From the NCBI GenBank assembly GCA_029834535.1, contig JAQMWT010000370.1:202572-266571 (forward strand): a stretch of 64,000 bases of DNA, read 5' to 3'. Under the pieces are notes generated by a model, which was not told the DNA's origin, did not search any database, and was given only the letters and a program-made list of their open reading frames with translations. Both the position numbers and the translations under genes were made by a program. Position 1 is the stretch's first letter. Each line of letters begins with the position of its first letter. Source of the stretch: Chrysophaeum taylorii (Eukaryota; Sar; Pelagophyceae; Pelagomonadales; Pelagomonadaceae). Of the stretch, positions 20,675 through 30,000 are shown in pieces.

Positions 20675-21685
20675 TCATAACTCCTTCTCCTCCTCGTCCA
20701 GGTGGTGGTGGTCGCGCGCGCATCGGAAGCCCGTATTGGCCGAACCCGAGTCAGGGGTCTGGTCCATGCGCGTCGAGACGCGGAGGGCGTGGTTGTAGGA
20801 GCCGTCGACGGTGTCGACGTAGGATCCGCCCCGAAGCGGTTTTTTATCCGGAGCTTTCGAATCGCACCACTCCCAGACATTCCCAAGCATGTTGTAGACC
20901 CCGAGGGCGTTGGGACCGTAGGCGTCGACGGGTGCCGTCCCAACGTAGCCGTCCTTCTCGGTATTCTCGAGGGGAAATTCCCCTTCCCAGCTATTCAGTT
21001 TCTCGTGAAGATCCCAGTCCCGATCCCCCCAAGGAAACGGATAGTCCTCGAGGCCGCCGCGCGCCGCCATCTCCCACTCGAGCTCGGTCGGCAGCCGGCG
21101 CCCGGCCCACCGACAGTAAGCATCGGCGTCGTTCCACGACGCGTGGACGACCGGATGGTTTCCTCGCCCCCGCAAATCTGAACCGGGGCCTTCGGGCTTG
21201 CGCCACGTCGCCCCCACGACACCCAGCCACCACGGCGCCTCCTGGACGCGCCCGAGCCCGTCGTCGCAGGCCTTTATGGTCTCGTTCGAGGCCAGGAGCT
21301 CCAGCACGAAGCTCCATCGAAACTTTTCGGCCTCGGTCGTAAATTTCGTCGCTCTCACAAAATTCTTGAAGTTTGCGTTCGACACGGCGTGGGCGTCGAT
21401 CTTGAACGGCTTCACGCGGACGTGCTTGGCGCGAAGACCGCCATCCCGGGACAGGCTGCTCGGCCGCTTGTCCATGCCCGTCGCGCCGGCGATCGCCCCG
21501 AACACCTCGGCCCCGAGCGACTCTTTCAAACTGTCGATCTGCTCGCCCTCGGGGTCATCCGGCGCAAACACCTTCGCATCGTCCTCGTCGGCGAACGACG
21601 TCCCGAACGACAGCCATCCCCCTGACACCACCACCTCTTGGGCGCCGGCGCCGGCGGCGGTCACAATGATAAGGGTAAGGACCAT
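20675..21685 (-). CDS. SUMF2-like (FGE-sulfatase domain) protein, lacks catalytic cysteines
   Basis: A 336-residue protein with a cleavable signal peptide (MMVLTLIIVTAAGAGA preceding the start by at most one codon) and one FGE-sulfatase domain. Landmarks are HPVVHASWNDADAYCRWAG, RLPTELEWEMAARGG, WEGEFPLENTEKDGYVGTAP, NMLGNVWEWC and TGFRCARD. In active formylglycine-generating enzyme the GGSY block is followed by two copper-binding cysteines; here that stretch reads GGSYVDTVDGSYNHALRVST with none, as in the paralogue SUMF2 (pFGE), which has the same IDTADGS-type sequence. The C-terminus is EEEKEL, close to a KDEL-type ER retrieval signal. It is therefore expected in the ER lumen as a non-catalytic partner or regulator of sulfatase maturation. 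Confidence 0.9.
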   Translation of the reverse strand: MVLTLIIVTAAGAGAQEVVVSGGWLSFGTSFADEDDAKVFAPDDPEGEQIDSLKESLGAEVFGAIAGATGMDKRPSSLSRDGGLRAKHVRVKPFKIDAHAVSNANFKNFVRATKFTTEAEKFRWSFVLELLASNETIKACDDGLGRVQEAPWWLGVVGATWRKPEGPGSDLRGRGNHPVVHASWNDADAYCRWAGRRLPTELEWEMAARGGLEDYPFPWGDRDWDLHEKLNSWEGEFPLENTEKDGYVGTAPVDAYGPNALGVYNMLGNVWEWCDSKAPDKKPLRGGSYVDTVDGSYNHALRVSTRMDQTPDSGSANTGFRCARDHHHLDEEEKEL

Positions 21686-22407
21686 CAATCCCTCACGTTC
21701 TTCTTGTGACCGACCGACCGACCGACCACCAGTGAGTCAGGATACGAAAATTTTAAAAAAAAAAAATCTCTCCTTTCATAATAATAATAAGATCCCCGTG
21801 GCTGGGCTGCGCTGCGGCGACACACCGGGCGCGATGGCGAAAAAAAGGGGGTGTTGGACCCAAACCCACGCGATGATTGATTGAAGGCAGCGCGCGTTCC
21901 AAAAATGCAGCGGTCCTCCTCCTTCGACAAGATGACTGCTGATCCCGTTGGTGGACCGAACGAAGCGGAAGCAGCGACAGAAGACTCTGAGGCAGCAAGC
22001 AGCCTTGAAATACTGCCCGGAGGAAAGCGTCGCGAACTGCTTGTTATCCAAGAACCCCGAGTGGAAGGAATGGATCTCGTTCTTTGATCGGCTCGCGGAA
22101 AGTTAGGTTCACCGGGACGTAGGGACCAGTCTTTGCTGCCGGAAGTCGAGGAGAACTCGCTGGTGGGGTGGGCGATATTGAAGAACCGGGACGCTGTCAG
22201 CGACCGTGAGCATGAAGGTGCGCCACAGCTTGCTGGCCTGGCGCCACCAGAACCGGAATGACGTCGGCGAGTTCGCGTCGCGTCCCGCCTTTGAGATTCT
22301 TTCCGCGAGATGCAATCGGGTTCTATTCGCGGCACTCGAAGAAGAACAACAACCGGCTCACCAAGAAAGTCCGCCCGGTATCGATCCCAGGATAGTCTGG
22401 CCTTCCG
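21686..22407. other. Intergenic, no recognised gene
   Basis: After the SUMF2-like gene there are short frames only. A plus-strand stretch near 22000-22090 reads KNPEWKEWISFFDRLAES in one frame before a stop, which looks like a scrap of old coding sequence but matches no family I know. The dispersed repeat copy 2 begins at about 22408. Confidence 0.5.
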
Positions 22408-22893
22408 ATCGGTGTCGGGGCTTGCGATGCCGACCGCCTCATCCGGTGCGACCTTAAGAAGAAGAAGAAGAAGAAGAAGTGAGCGGCCTCGTAAGGCAGG
22501 AAGAAGTGCGTGGAGGAGCACGAGGCGGACGCTGACGATTCTGCTGCTGCTGATGATGACGACGGCGGCGGCGGCGGACCCGCGGATGCCGCCTAGGCCG
22601 ACGAGCACCTCGACTTTCGCGCTACCCCTGCCGACATCCTTTCTCCCACCGGACCTCGCTCCACATAGTGGCGCGTGCTCTAACTGCGCCTCCTTCTCAT
22701 TTGTACAGGGCCAATAAATCATCACTGCCTTGTTTTTAAAAATATTTTTCTTTGGGTGTTTAGGGACGTCGAGCCACAGTCCGTCGTAAGTCGTAAAGAC
22801 TAGAGTATTAGCTTTCCCTCGGGAAGTGCGGCTGCTGGGGCCGTCTCCCGTTGGTATGGAGGGCTGTCAGCTACGTCCCTCGCAATCAATAAG
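22408..22893 (+). repeat. Dispersed repeat, copy 2
   Basis: Co-linear with 5465-5972, as described for copy 1. The shared landmarks occur in the same order and orientation: TGCGATGCCGACCGCCTCAT at the start, the 24-base identical block at 22600-22623, GTGCTCTAACTGCG, and the CCCTCGCAA end. It contains a (GAA)n run at 22458-22480 absent from copy 1. Confidence 0.75.
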
Positions 22894-24512
22894 AGTTTTT
22901 TTTTTTGTAACCGGCCGGCCGCCCGTATGACCAAGTGGGCCCAGGGAAGTCGCGTCATGAGCGCAGAATGCAGGGCGAAAGAGGTAGGGGGCGATGATTC
23001 GGCCAATTAATAAGTCTGAGCCCGCCCGACCTTAGATTACGCGGCGTTGCGAGAATCGACGTGCCAAAGCGCGCGATATTATTCGACGTGTCGTTTTTGC
23101 TCGTCGACGTGCTTTTAAGCATTTCAGTGCATGTCTCAAAAAATGTTGGTCTCAGATCGAGTCGGGGGCTCACGAGCAAACGAGCTGCTGCCGTCGCAGG
23201 CAGCCGTTGAAACGCGCGACGCTCGGTGCTGGGGAACCGACGACTCGTCGTTAAATTGCCCGAGGATGCTGGCTGTCACGAGCACCATTGGTGCGGTAGA
23301 GTTGAGCGCGGGAGGTCGGTCCATCGCCGGCGCCTCTCGAACCCGGAGGAGACCTTAGTTAACATAATTCCGACATAACATAATTCCGACATTGATAGCT
23401 ATCGTCGGGGACGCATTATTAACTTGAAGTTGTTGTTGTTTGTTTGAGCAAGAAGACGAAAAAAAAACGGAAAAAAAATATGGACAAAAATTGCGGAATG
23501 TGGCGAAAACCCGGCAGGAAACCTTATCCTAAGGAAAAGATCAAGAGGCAGAGCAAGAGACTAAGGAGCAGGTAACGGCGGCCGAGGCAACAGGGACCTA
23601 TGTACTCAGATACTACTTTTGTTGTGTCGTGTTCTCAGCAGACGGCGACTCTAGGGTATTTTTAAACGCGAAGGATCTGTTCTTTGGGATCTTCCTCGTA
23701 GACGCTCATGCTTCGTCTCTGCGGCTGAGTAACAATCGCAAAAGCATACACCTACAAGTGCACGTTTGGGACTGAATTGCGCCGAGGCGATCAATTCGAG
23801 ACGCCAGAGCAACCGACGTCCGGCAAATCAAGTGGTGGTGGTGCCTGATCACGTAGTTAATTACTTAATTAAGCAAGGGCGCCCGGCGATGATGTTCCCG
23901 TTTGCACAAATGGCTCGACATCGCCGTTGGATGTGACCAACTATGTGCCTGCCACTACTCGAAAGTACATGAAGGTGGGTAGTGAACAAGCTTAACATAA
24001 GAGTAGTGGGAAAAGGAAGGAAGATCTCTCACCAACGAAGAGCGACCTCGGCACCACCACACTGCCATTCGTTCGTTAGCACACTAGACGCGCTCTAGTT
24101 CGGACGAACGAACGAACGAATTGGATAAGTAACCGCCGCCTCTCTGCATCGCGTCGCACGCCCCGAATCGCCGTCGTGATTCGTCCGAATCATAGGTATT
24201 TCTAGTAGGTCGACGGTTTTTTTTTTTTATGAGGCCGATTCTTTCTTTTCCCCCTTCATCAGTGACTTTAGAACAAACGAAAAGCGGAATGTCAGGGGAG
24301 GGGAGCGAAAGTCGTGACCGACCCACTCTGGACGACGCGTACTTGTTGTGCAAGCCCTCTCCTCTCTTCCGAGTCTTCGGGTGTCCCGCGGCTTTTTGGG
24401 AACTTTGCGGGGCCCGTCTTTTTTGAACCAGCACCACCACCCTTGGAATAATAAAGAAGTCAAGGAATAAATGATAGTTAGCAGGTGGCAAAAAGGGTGA
24501 GCATGATGGTCA
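22894..24512. other. Gene-poor intergenic region
   Basis: No gene is recognised on either strand. It contains a perfect 16-base tandem duplication at 23360-23391 (TAACATAATTCCGACA twice), A- and T-runs, and an ACGA tetranucleotide run near 24105-24118. The longest frames here are short and of biased composition. Confidence 0.6.
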
Positions 24513-26798
24513 TCATGAGATGGCGCACTTGCATGATGTGGCGGCGACCTGGTTCGCCACGGCGCCTGGCGCGAGGGTGGGGCACGGGGCGGTCACGGGA
24601 TCCTCGAGCAAGTTGAGCAAGGCAGCTGCTTTCATTCTGTTGCTGGTGAAATCGGCTTCCTCCCGGATAGACTCGAGGCCCCGGATGATCCCCTTGTACT
24701 TCAAGATCTTGGCCTTGAACTCGGGCTTGTACTTGACGAAGTGCCACAAGAGGTCAATAGAATCTCGGTCGGTGTCGTTGTGATAAGGTCTGATGACGAA
24801 GGGCACGATGACGTCGATGCCGTCTTCGGCGGCGATGTGATCGAGGTTCTTGGGGGTTATGGCGAGGCACACGAGCAAGCCGACGAAGGCGCGGCGGTCC
24901 TCGCGGTTGGAGGTCTTGAGGAGCCTGACGAGGGTTTTGATAGTTCCGGTTTCCGCGATGCGCTCGACGTTCCGCACCGAGGCTCGGGCGAGGACGGTCA
25001 GGAGGCGGGCCGTGATGCAGCGCGCGCGCCGGGGGCTGTTGCCCTGGAGGATGCCGACGAGGGCGGTGATCGCGTTGTTTTTGACGATCTCGTCGCAGAC
25101 GTGTTCGTCGCCCTTGACGAGGCCGACGAGCGTCTCTCCGGCGTGCTCGACGATGGACCAGTTCACGGCTTCCTCGCCGTGTTCGTCGGTTAGCGACTCG
25201 GCCGCGTCGACGAGTTGGACGAGGCGAATGGCCGCCGTCGACTTGTTGTCGGCTTTTTGGAACGCGTTCTGGAGGAGCGTCCGCGTGACCGCGAGCTGCG
25301 AGTCGAGGGTCTCGTTGTCGTGGCCCTCCCGCATGTGGATCAGCCGGAGTAGCGCATTGTAGGCCGGCTCTATGCGGAAGACGCACTTGCTGTCGTCCTC
25401 GGAACACACCTCCCCGTCAAACTCAAAGTCGTCGTTTTCGTTTTCGTCGTCGTCGTCGTTTTCGTCGTTTTCGTCGTTTTCGTCGCCCCCCCCGGACGTT
25501 GCCGTTGCGGCGGTGGCCAGTTCTCCGTCGGCGGCGTCGCCGGCAAAAGATTCTGCTTTAGCTCCCCCCATTCCTCCTCCTCCGAGGGCGTCGATGAGTA
25601 TGGAGAGGGCGGCGCCCTTGATCCGACTGGCGCGCTGCGCGGAGACCGCGTTCCGCCACGGTTCCAGGACCAATTCGTACTCGGCGAGCTGGATGACGGT
25701 CTTGGCGAGAGCGTGCTGCATGCGTCGTCGGCCGCTCGCGTACCAACGACCTTTGTGCGGGTGGTGGTGGTGGTTTCCGGGGGCGCCAGCGCTTTGAGCG
25801 TCGGAAGCGTCGGCGAGCATGAGGGTGAGGGCGCGGATCGAGAGGAGGAGGCGGTCGCCGTGGGCCTTTTGCTTGTCGGTCATTTGGGGCGGGCCGGGCA
25901 GGCCCTTGGCGCGCTTGGTCATGCTGAGGCGGGGGTCTATCGAGAAGGCGGCGGCCGAGGCGACGAGCTTCAAGACCGGTTCGACGAGGTCGGGACCCGA
26001 AGCGAGGACGGCGGCGCGATAGGGCTCGTCGCCGTCGTCGTCGAGGAGCTTCCAGAGCTCGAGGAGGGGCCGCAGGCTGTAGAGTTTGTCGTCGAAGGCC
26101 TGGAGTCTGACGACGACGGCGCAGACGACCTTCTCGTGGCGTTCGAGGACGTCGATTCTCGCCTTGGGCTGGGAGACGAGGGTCTTGAGGGCGCTGGAGA
26201 CGAGGTCGAGGTCGCCCTTGCTGGAGGCGCCCGAGAGGAGCATGTCGACGAAAGGCCCGGCGGCGCCAGCGGCCACGACGAGGTCGGCTAGCTTGTCGTC
26301 CGATCGGCACGCGTTCGCGATCTTGTTGGCGACGGCCGCCTTCTCCCGCGCGGTCGCGGTCGCGTCCCGGAGGCGGCCGATCCAGGTGCGGAGCTCGACC
26401 GGGAGCGAGATCCAGAGTTCGTTGTCGTTGGCCTCCTTTCTCACCACATCGGGCACATCGGGAGGGGGGTTGTCGACGCGTCTGGCCCGGGAGGGCGGAC
26501 CGTCGACGACGACGCCAAAGACCGGGTCGCCCGGATCCTTGAGGTTTTCGGCGTTAGCGATCCGGAGCTGGCAGACCACCGGGACGCCCTCGAGGTACTC
26601 CGGGACCTCGAGCCAGCCGTGTTCGTCGTCGAGATACTCGAGCTCGAGGGAGAGCCGTCTCTCTTCGAGCTGTTCCTCGAGGCGGAGGGCCCGGGCCACC
26701 GCGTCGTGGATGTCGTCGACCGTGAGCGCCAAGACCCCCGCGACTTTTTTTTTCGTGCGCCGATTTGGCCTTTCGACCAGCAGCGTATATTGCTGCAT
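24513..26798 (-). CDS. Armadillo-repeat-like protein
   Basis: A 761-residue, mostly helical protein. The N-terminal ~110 residues are a compact region with ELEYLDDEHGWLEVPEYLEG. Alpha-solenoid repeats follow from about residue 150, of armadillo/HEAT type (AAVANKIANACRS, LVVAAGAAGPFVDMLLSG; later NNAITALVGILQGNSPRRAR and IAETGTIKTLVRLLKTSNRE, with IAAEDGIDVIVPFVI). A Gly/Asp/Glu/Asn-rich acidic linker of ~50 residues interrupts the solenoid near residue 470. The frame is open 84 bases further upstream but without ATG, so an upstream exon is possible. A scaffold role is inferred. Divergent from the receptor-PARP gene (205 bases). Confidence 0.8.
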   Translation of the reverse strand: MQQYTLLVERPNRRTKKKVAGVLALTVDDIHDAVARALRLEEQLEERRLSLELEYLDDEHGWLEVPEYLEGVPVVCQLRIANAENLKDPGDPVFGVVVDGPPSRARRVDNPPPDVPDVVRKEANDNELWISLPVELRTWIGRLRDATATAREKAAVANKIANACRSDDKLADLVVAAGAAGPFVDMLLSGASSKGDLDLVSSALKTLVSQPKARIDVLERHEKVVCAVVVRLQAFDDKLYSLRPLLELWKLLDDDGDEPYRAAVLASGPDLVEPVLKLVASAAAFSIDPRLSMTKRAKGLPGPPQMTDKQKAHGDRLLLSIRALTLMLADASDAQSAGAPGNHHHHPHKGRWYASGRRRMQHALAKTVIQLAEYELVLEPWRNAVSAQRASRIKGAALSILIDALGGGGMGGAKAESFAGDAADGELATAATATSGGGDENDENDENDDDDENENDDFEFDGEVCSEDDSKCVFRIEPAYNALLRLIHMREGHDNETLDSQLAVTRTLLQNAFQKADNKSTAAIRLVQLVDAAESLTDEHGEEAVNWSIVEHAGETLVGLVKGDEHVCDEIVKNNAITALVGILQGNSPRRARCITARLLTVLARASVRNVERIAETGTIKTLVRLLKTSNREDRRAFVGLLVCLAITPKNLDHIAAEDGIDVIVPFVIRPYHNDTDRDSIDLLWHFVKYKPEFKAKILKYKGIIRGLESIREEADFTSNRMKAAALLNLLEDPVTAPCPTLAPGAVANQVAATSCKCAIS

Positions 26799-27003
26799 GG
26801 GAGGACACACTGCCGCCCAGATGATGATGATGTCGTGGCTCTGCCCGAAGCTTCCGGGCAATTGTGTAAGGGCAAGGTGCACATATATGAAAAATCTGCT
26901 GGGGACCTCCTTGCAGGCAAACCTATATCCAAATTAGGATTCGGTCACACCTTGCAGTTGTTGGGTGATCGTAATTAATTCGTTCATTCAATCGATAATC
27001 AGG

Positions 27004-30000
27004 ATGCGGCGGCGGCGGTATGATGGGATCTTCTTCATCATCTCCTGGATGGTGTGGTCCCAGGCGGCGGCGCAGCAAAGCAACTCGACGACGACGACGC
27101 TCATCGTGACGTCTCAGGTCCTCGGGGCGGCCTATCCGGTCGACAGCTCGGGGACCGAGTGTGCCGCAGAGACGTATCTCGCGACGCCCTGCGCGTGCTT
27201 TGGAGGGGCGGCGCGGCGCGCCGCCTTTTTGGAGGATGATGATGTCGTCGGCATCGACATGGGGGGGTATTTTTTTGGGTCGGGTCTCTTCTACGAGACC
27301 TTCGAGGGCGGGGGCTCGGCGCGGCTCTTCAAGGCATCGGGGTACGCGGCGCGCGGCCTGAACTCGAGGGACTTTTCGGTCGACGATTCGGCGCTCGCGT
27401 CGCACCTCAACGCGTCGGGCGTCCCGACGGTAGCGTCAAATTTCAACGCCACTTTTCTGGACGATGTGGTGGTTCCCTTCGCGGTCAGCGGAGGCGTGGC
27501 GGTCGCGTCGCTCTTGGACGACGATGCGGGAGGCGGGAACCTGCTGTCGTTCGAGCGGTCGGTGATAGACATCCTCGGTCAACTTCAAGGAACCGACGAG
27601 TTGAGGGTCGTTCTGATCCCGGGCGGCATCCCCGAGACGGACGTGATCGAGCTGCTGCCCGCGGAGGGCCACGAGCACGAGGATTCCCTCGACCGCCAGG
27701 AGAGCGCGGTGGTGGCGATCGCCGCGAAATTTCCGTTCGACGTCGTCGTCCTCGACGGTTCGACCGAGCTGGGGGCGAGATTTTCGACGCCGCGGATTAT
27801 CGAGTCGTGGCTGAACGGCGAGGTCGCCGTGGTCGCGACCCCCGCCGCCGCGGATCGGGGCACGCGGATCGCGCGAATCCGCGTGATGTCGCGGGATGGC
27901 TTTTACAATTCGGCGACCGTCGAGGAAATAGTTTTAGATTGCGACGACGTTCCGCGGGAGGCGTCGCGACAGTTGCTCGACGACCTCAAAGCCGAGGTCG
28001 ACGCGGATATCGCGACGCGACCCGTTGGGTGGATAGACGACGACCTCCAGGAGGTTGGGTGCATCCGGAACTCTGTTGTTGAGGACGACGGCGGCCCGGA
28101 GTGCGGGTGCGCGGTCGCCGAATGCGACGTCGGCAACCTCGCGGCCGACGCGGTGCGGTGGTTGGCATCCACAGACGTTGCGCTCGTTCTCGGCGCGGAC
28201 CTCGGGGACGCGAGGATCGAGCGGTACCAAGTCACGGCCGGCGCGATGCTCTCGGTCGCGCCCTTCCTCGGGGACGAGATCGTCGTGGTCCGCGACGTGA
28301 CGGGACAACAACTCAAATCCGTGATCGAAGCATCGTTCGCGACGGAGCTCCGGTGCCCGACCAGTCGCAACGAAAGCTCGGTTCTCCAGGTGTCCGCGGG
28401 GCTTGAGGTGACGTGGTTCTACGACACCGAGGCGACCCCCCTGCTGGGCGACGTTTTCTTCGAGGGTACGGTCGTCGACGACGACGAAGTCTTCGACGTC
28501 GCGACCTCGAGCGACCTTTTGGTTCAACAACAACAACAACAACAACAACACCGTTGCGGTGCGTGGTTGAACAACAACAACAACAACAACAACGTCAAGC
28601 TGGGGGTCCCGACCTTCTCGGCCATCGTCCAGTACATGTCGGAGGTCCACGGGACGCCCGATTCAGCGCTCGTGCCGTCGCGGGAGTACGCTTTACCGCG
28701 CATTTCGCAGCTCGAAGACCGGTCTCGAGTCCACGTCGCTCTTCTCTGCGGCGACGATCGGTTCTGGCTCGAGCACTGCGACCACGCGTATCACGCGATC
28801 ACGCAGATCGACAACCACCACGACGGCGTCTTCGACGACGTCCTCCCGAACGTGAAGCTGACCCCCCACAACTTCCACATCGGGTGCTCGGAGGGACGAG
28901 CCTACGACGGTCTCGTTTCCCTCGCGAATCAAATTGCCCCCGATCCCATCAGCCTCGTGATCGCTGGGTGTTCGAACGACGTTGCCGAAATCGGATCCGT
29001 CGAGGCGCGTTCTCGAATGGCCGTCGACGCGCCCGCGACCGGAGGCGACTACGTCATCATATCGCCGGGATCGACGGCGCCGTCTCTCGCCGACGACGAG
29101 GCTTACCCGTACGTCGCGCGGATCACCACGCCCGACAGCGAGAACGGGCTCGGGGTTGCAAGGATGGCCGAGTTTTACGGATGGGGTCGCGTCTGCGTCG
29201 TCCACGAGGATTCTCTCTTCGCCACGGAGATGGCGCGGGCCTTCGTCGAGAAGTTCCGACTCTCGAGCCCGAATTTCGCGGGCGACGAGGCCAACGAAGT
29301 GCTGGGGGGGGGAAGGTGCGTCTCGACGAACGCCGCGTGCGAACTCGAGATCGAAGACCCCATCACGAACCAAGCCGTCGGGATATCGGTGTCGCTCCGG
29401 GACTTTCACGGAGGTCGCCTGAACATGACGGACGTCGTGCTCGCGGTCGCCGAGACCGGGGCGAAAATCGTGTTGCTGGCTGTTTTTGAGGCGCTGCAAG
29501 AGATCTACGAGGCCGTCTCCGAACTCGACGTAAACCACGGCGTTGGGTACGCGTGGATTTCGGCCTTTCCTTCCGAAGACTCGCTCATCGATAGGGCGAC
29601 GGGCGAGACGAACAACGCGGCCGTCGACGGCGCGGAGGGCGCCGTAGGCTTCTCGGAGCGGACGCCTTCCTACGGCGAATGGAACGCCACGACAAACTAC
29701 CTCGATGCCTGGGCCGAAGTTTCTGGTCTCGAAGGCTGCGAAGGGGATCCGCTCGAGTGCTGCGACCAAGACCGGGATTATTTTTGCGACTTTGACGGCG
29801 TCGACGCGAGCGTCACGGGATTTGGCCTCTACTATGCGGATTCCGTATACCTCTACGCTTCGGCGCTCCACTCGCTCGGCGAAACAGATGCCACAAAACT
29901 CGACCCCTCGGTCGTGTACGACAGAATCAAGGAGACGGCGATCGACGGCGCGACCGGCCACATCGTCCTCGAGGACGCCTCGGGCGATCGTCTCGGCGTC

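Noticed and set aside
22894-24512. tRNA or other small RNA genes
   Set aside because: I looked for B-box-like GGTTCGA and paired acceptor arms here and in other gaps and found none convincing; a tRNAscan-SE or Infernal run would be needed to exclude them.
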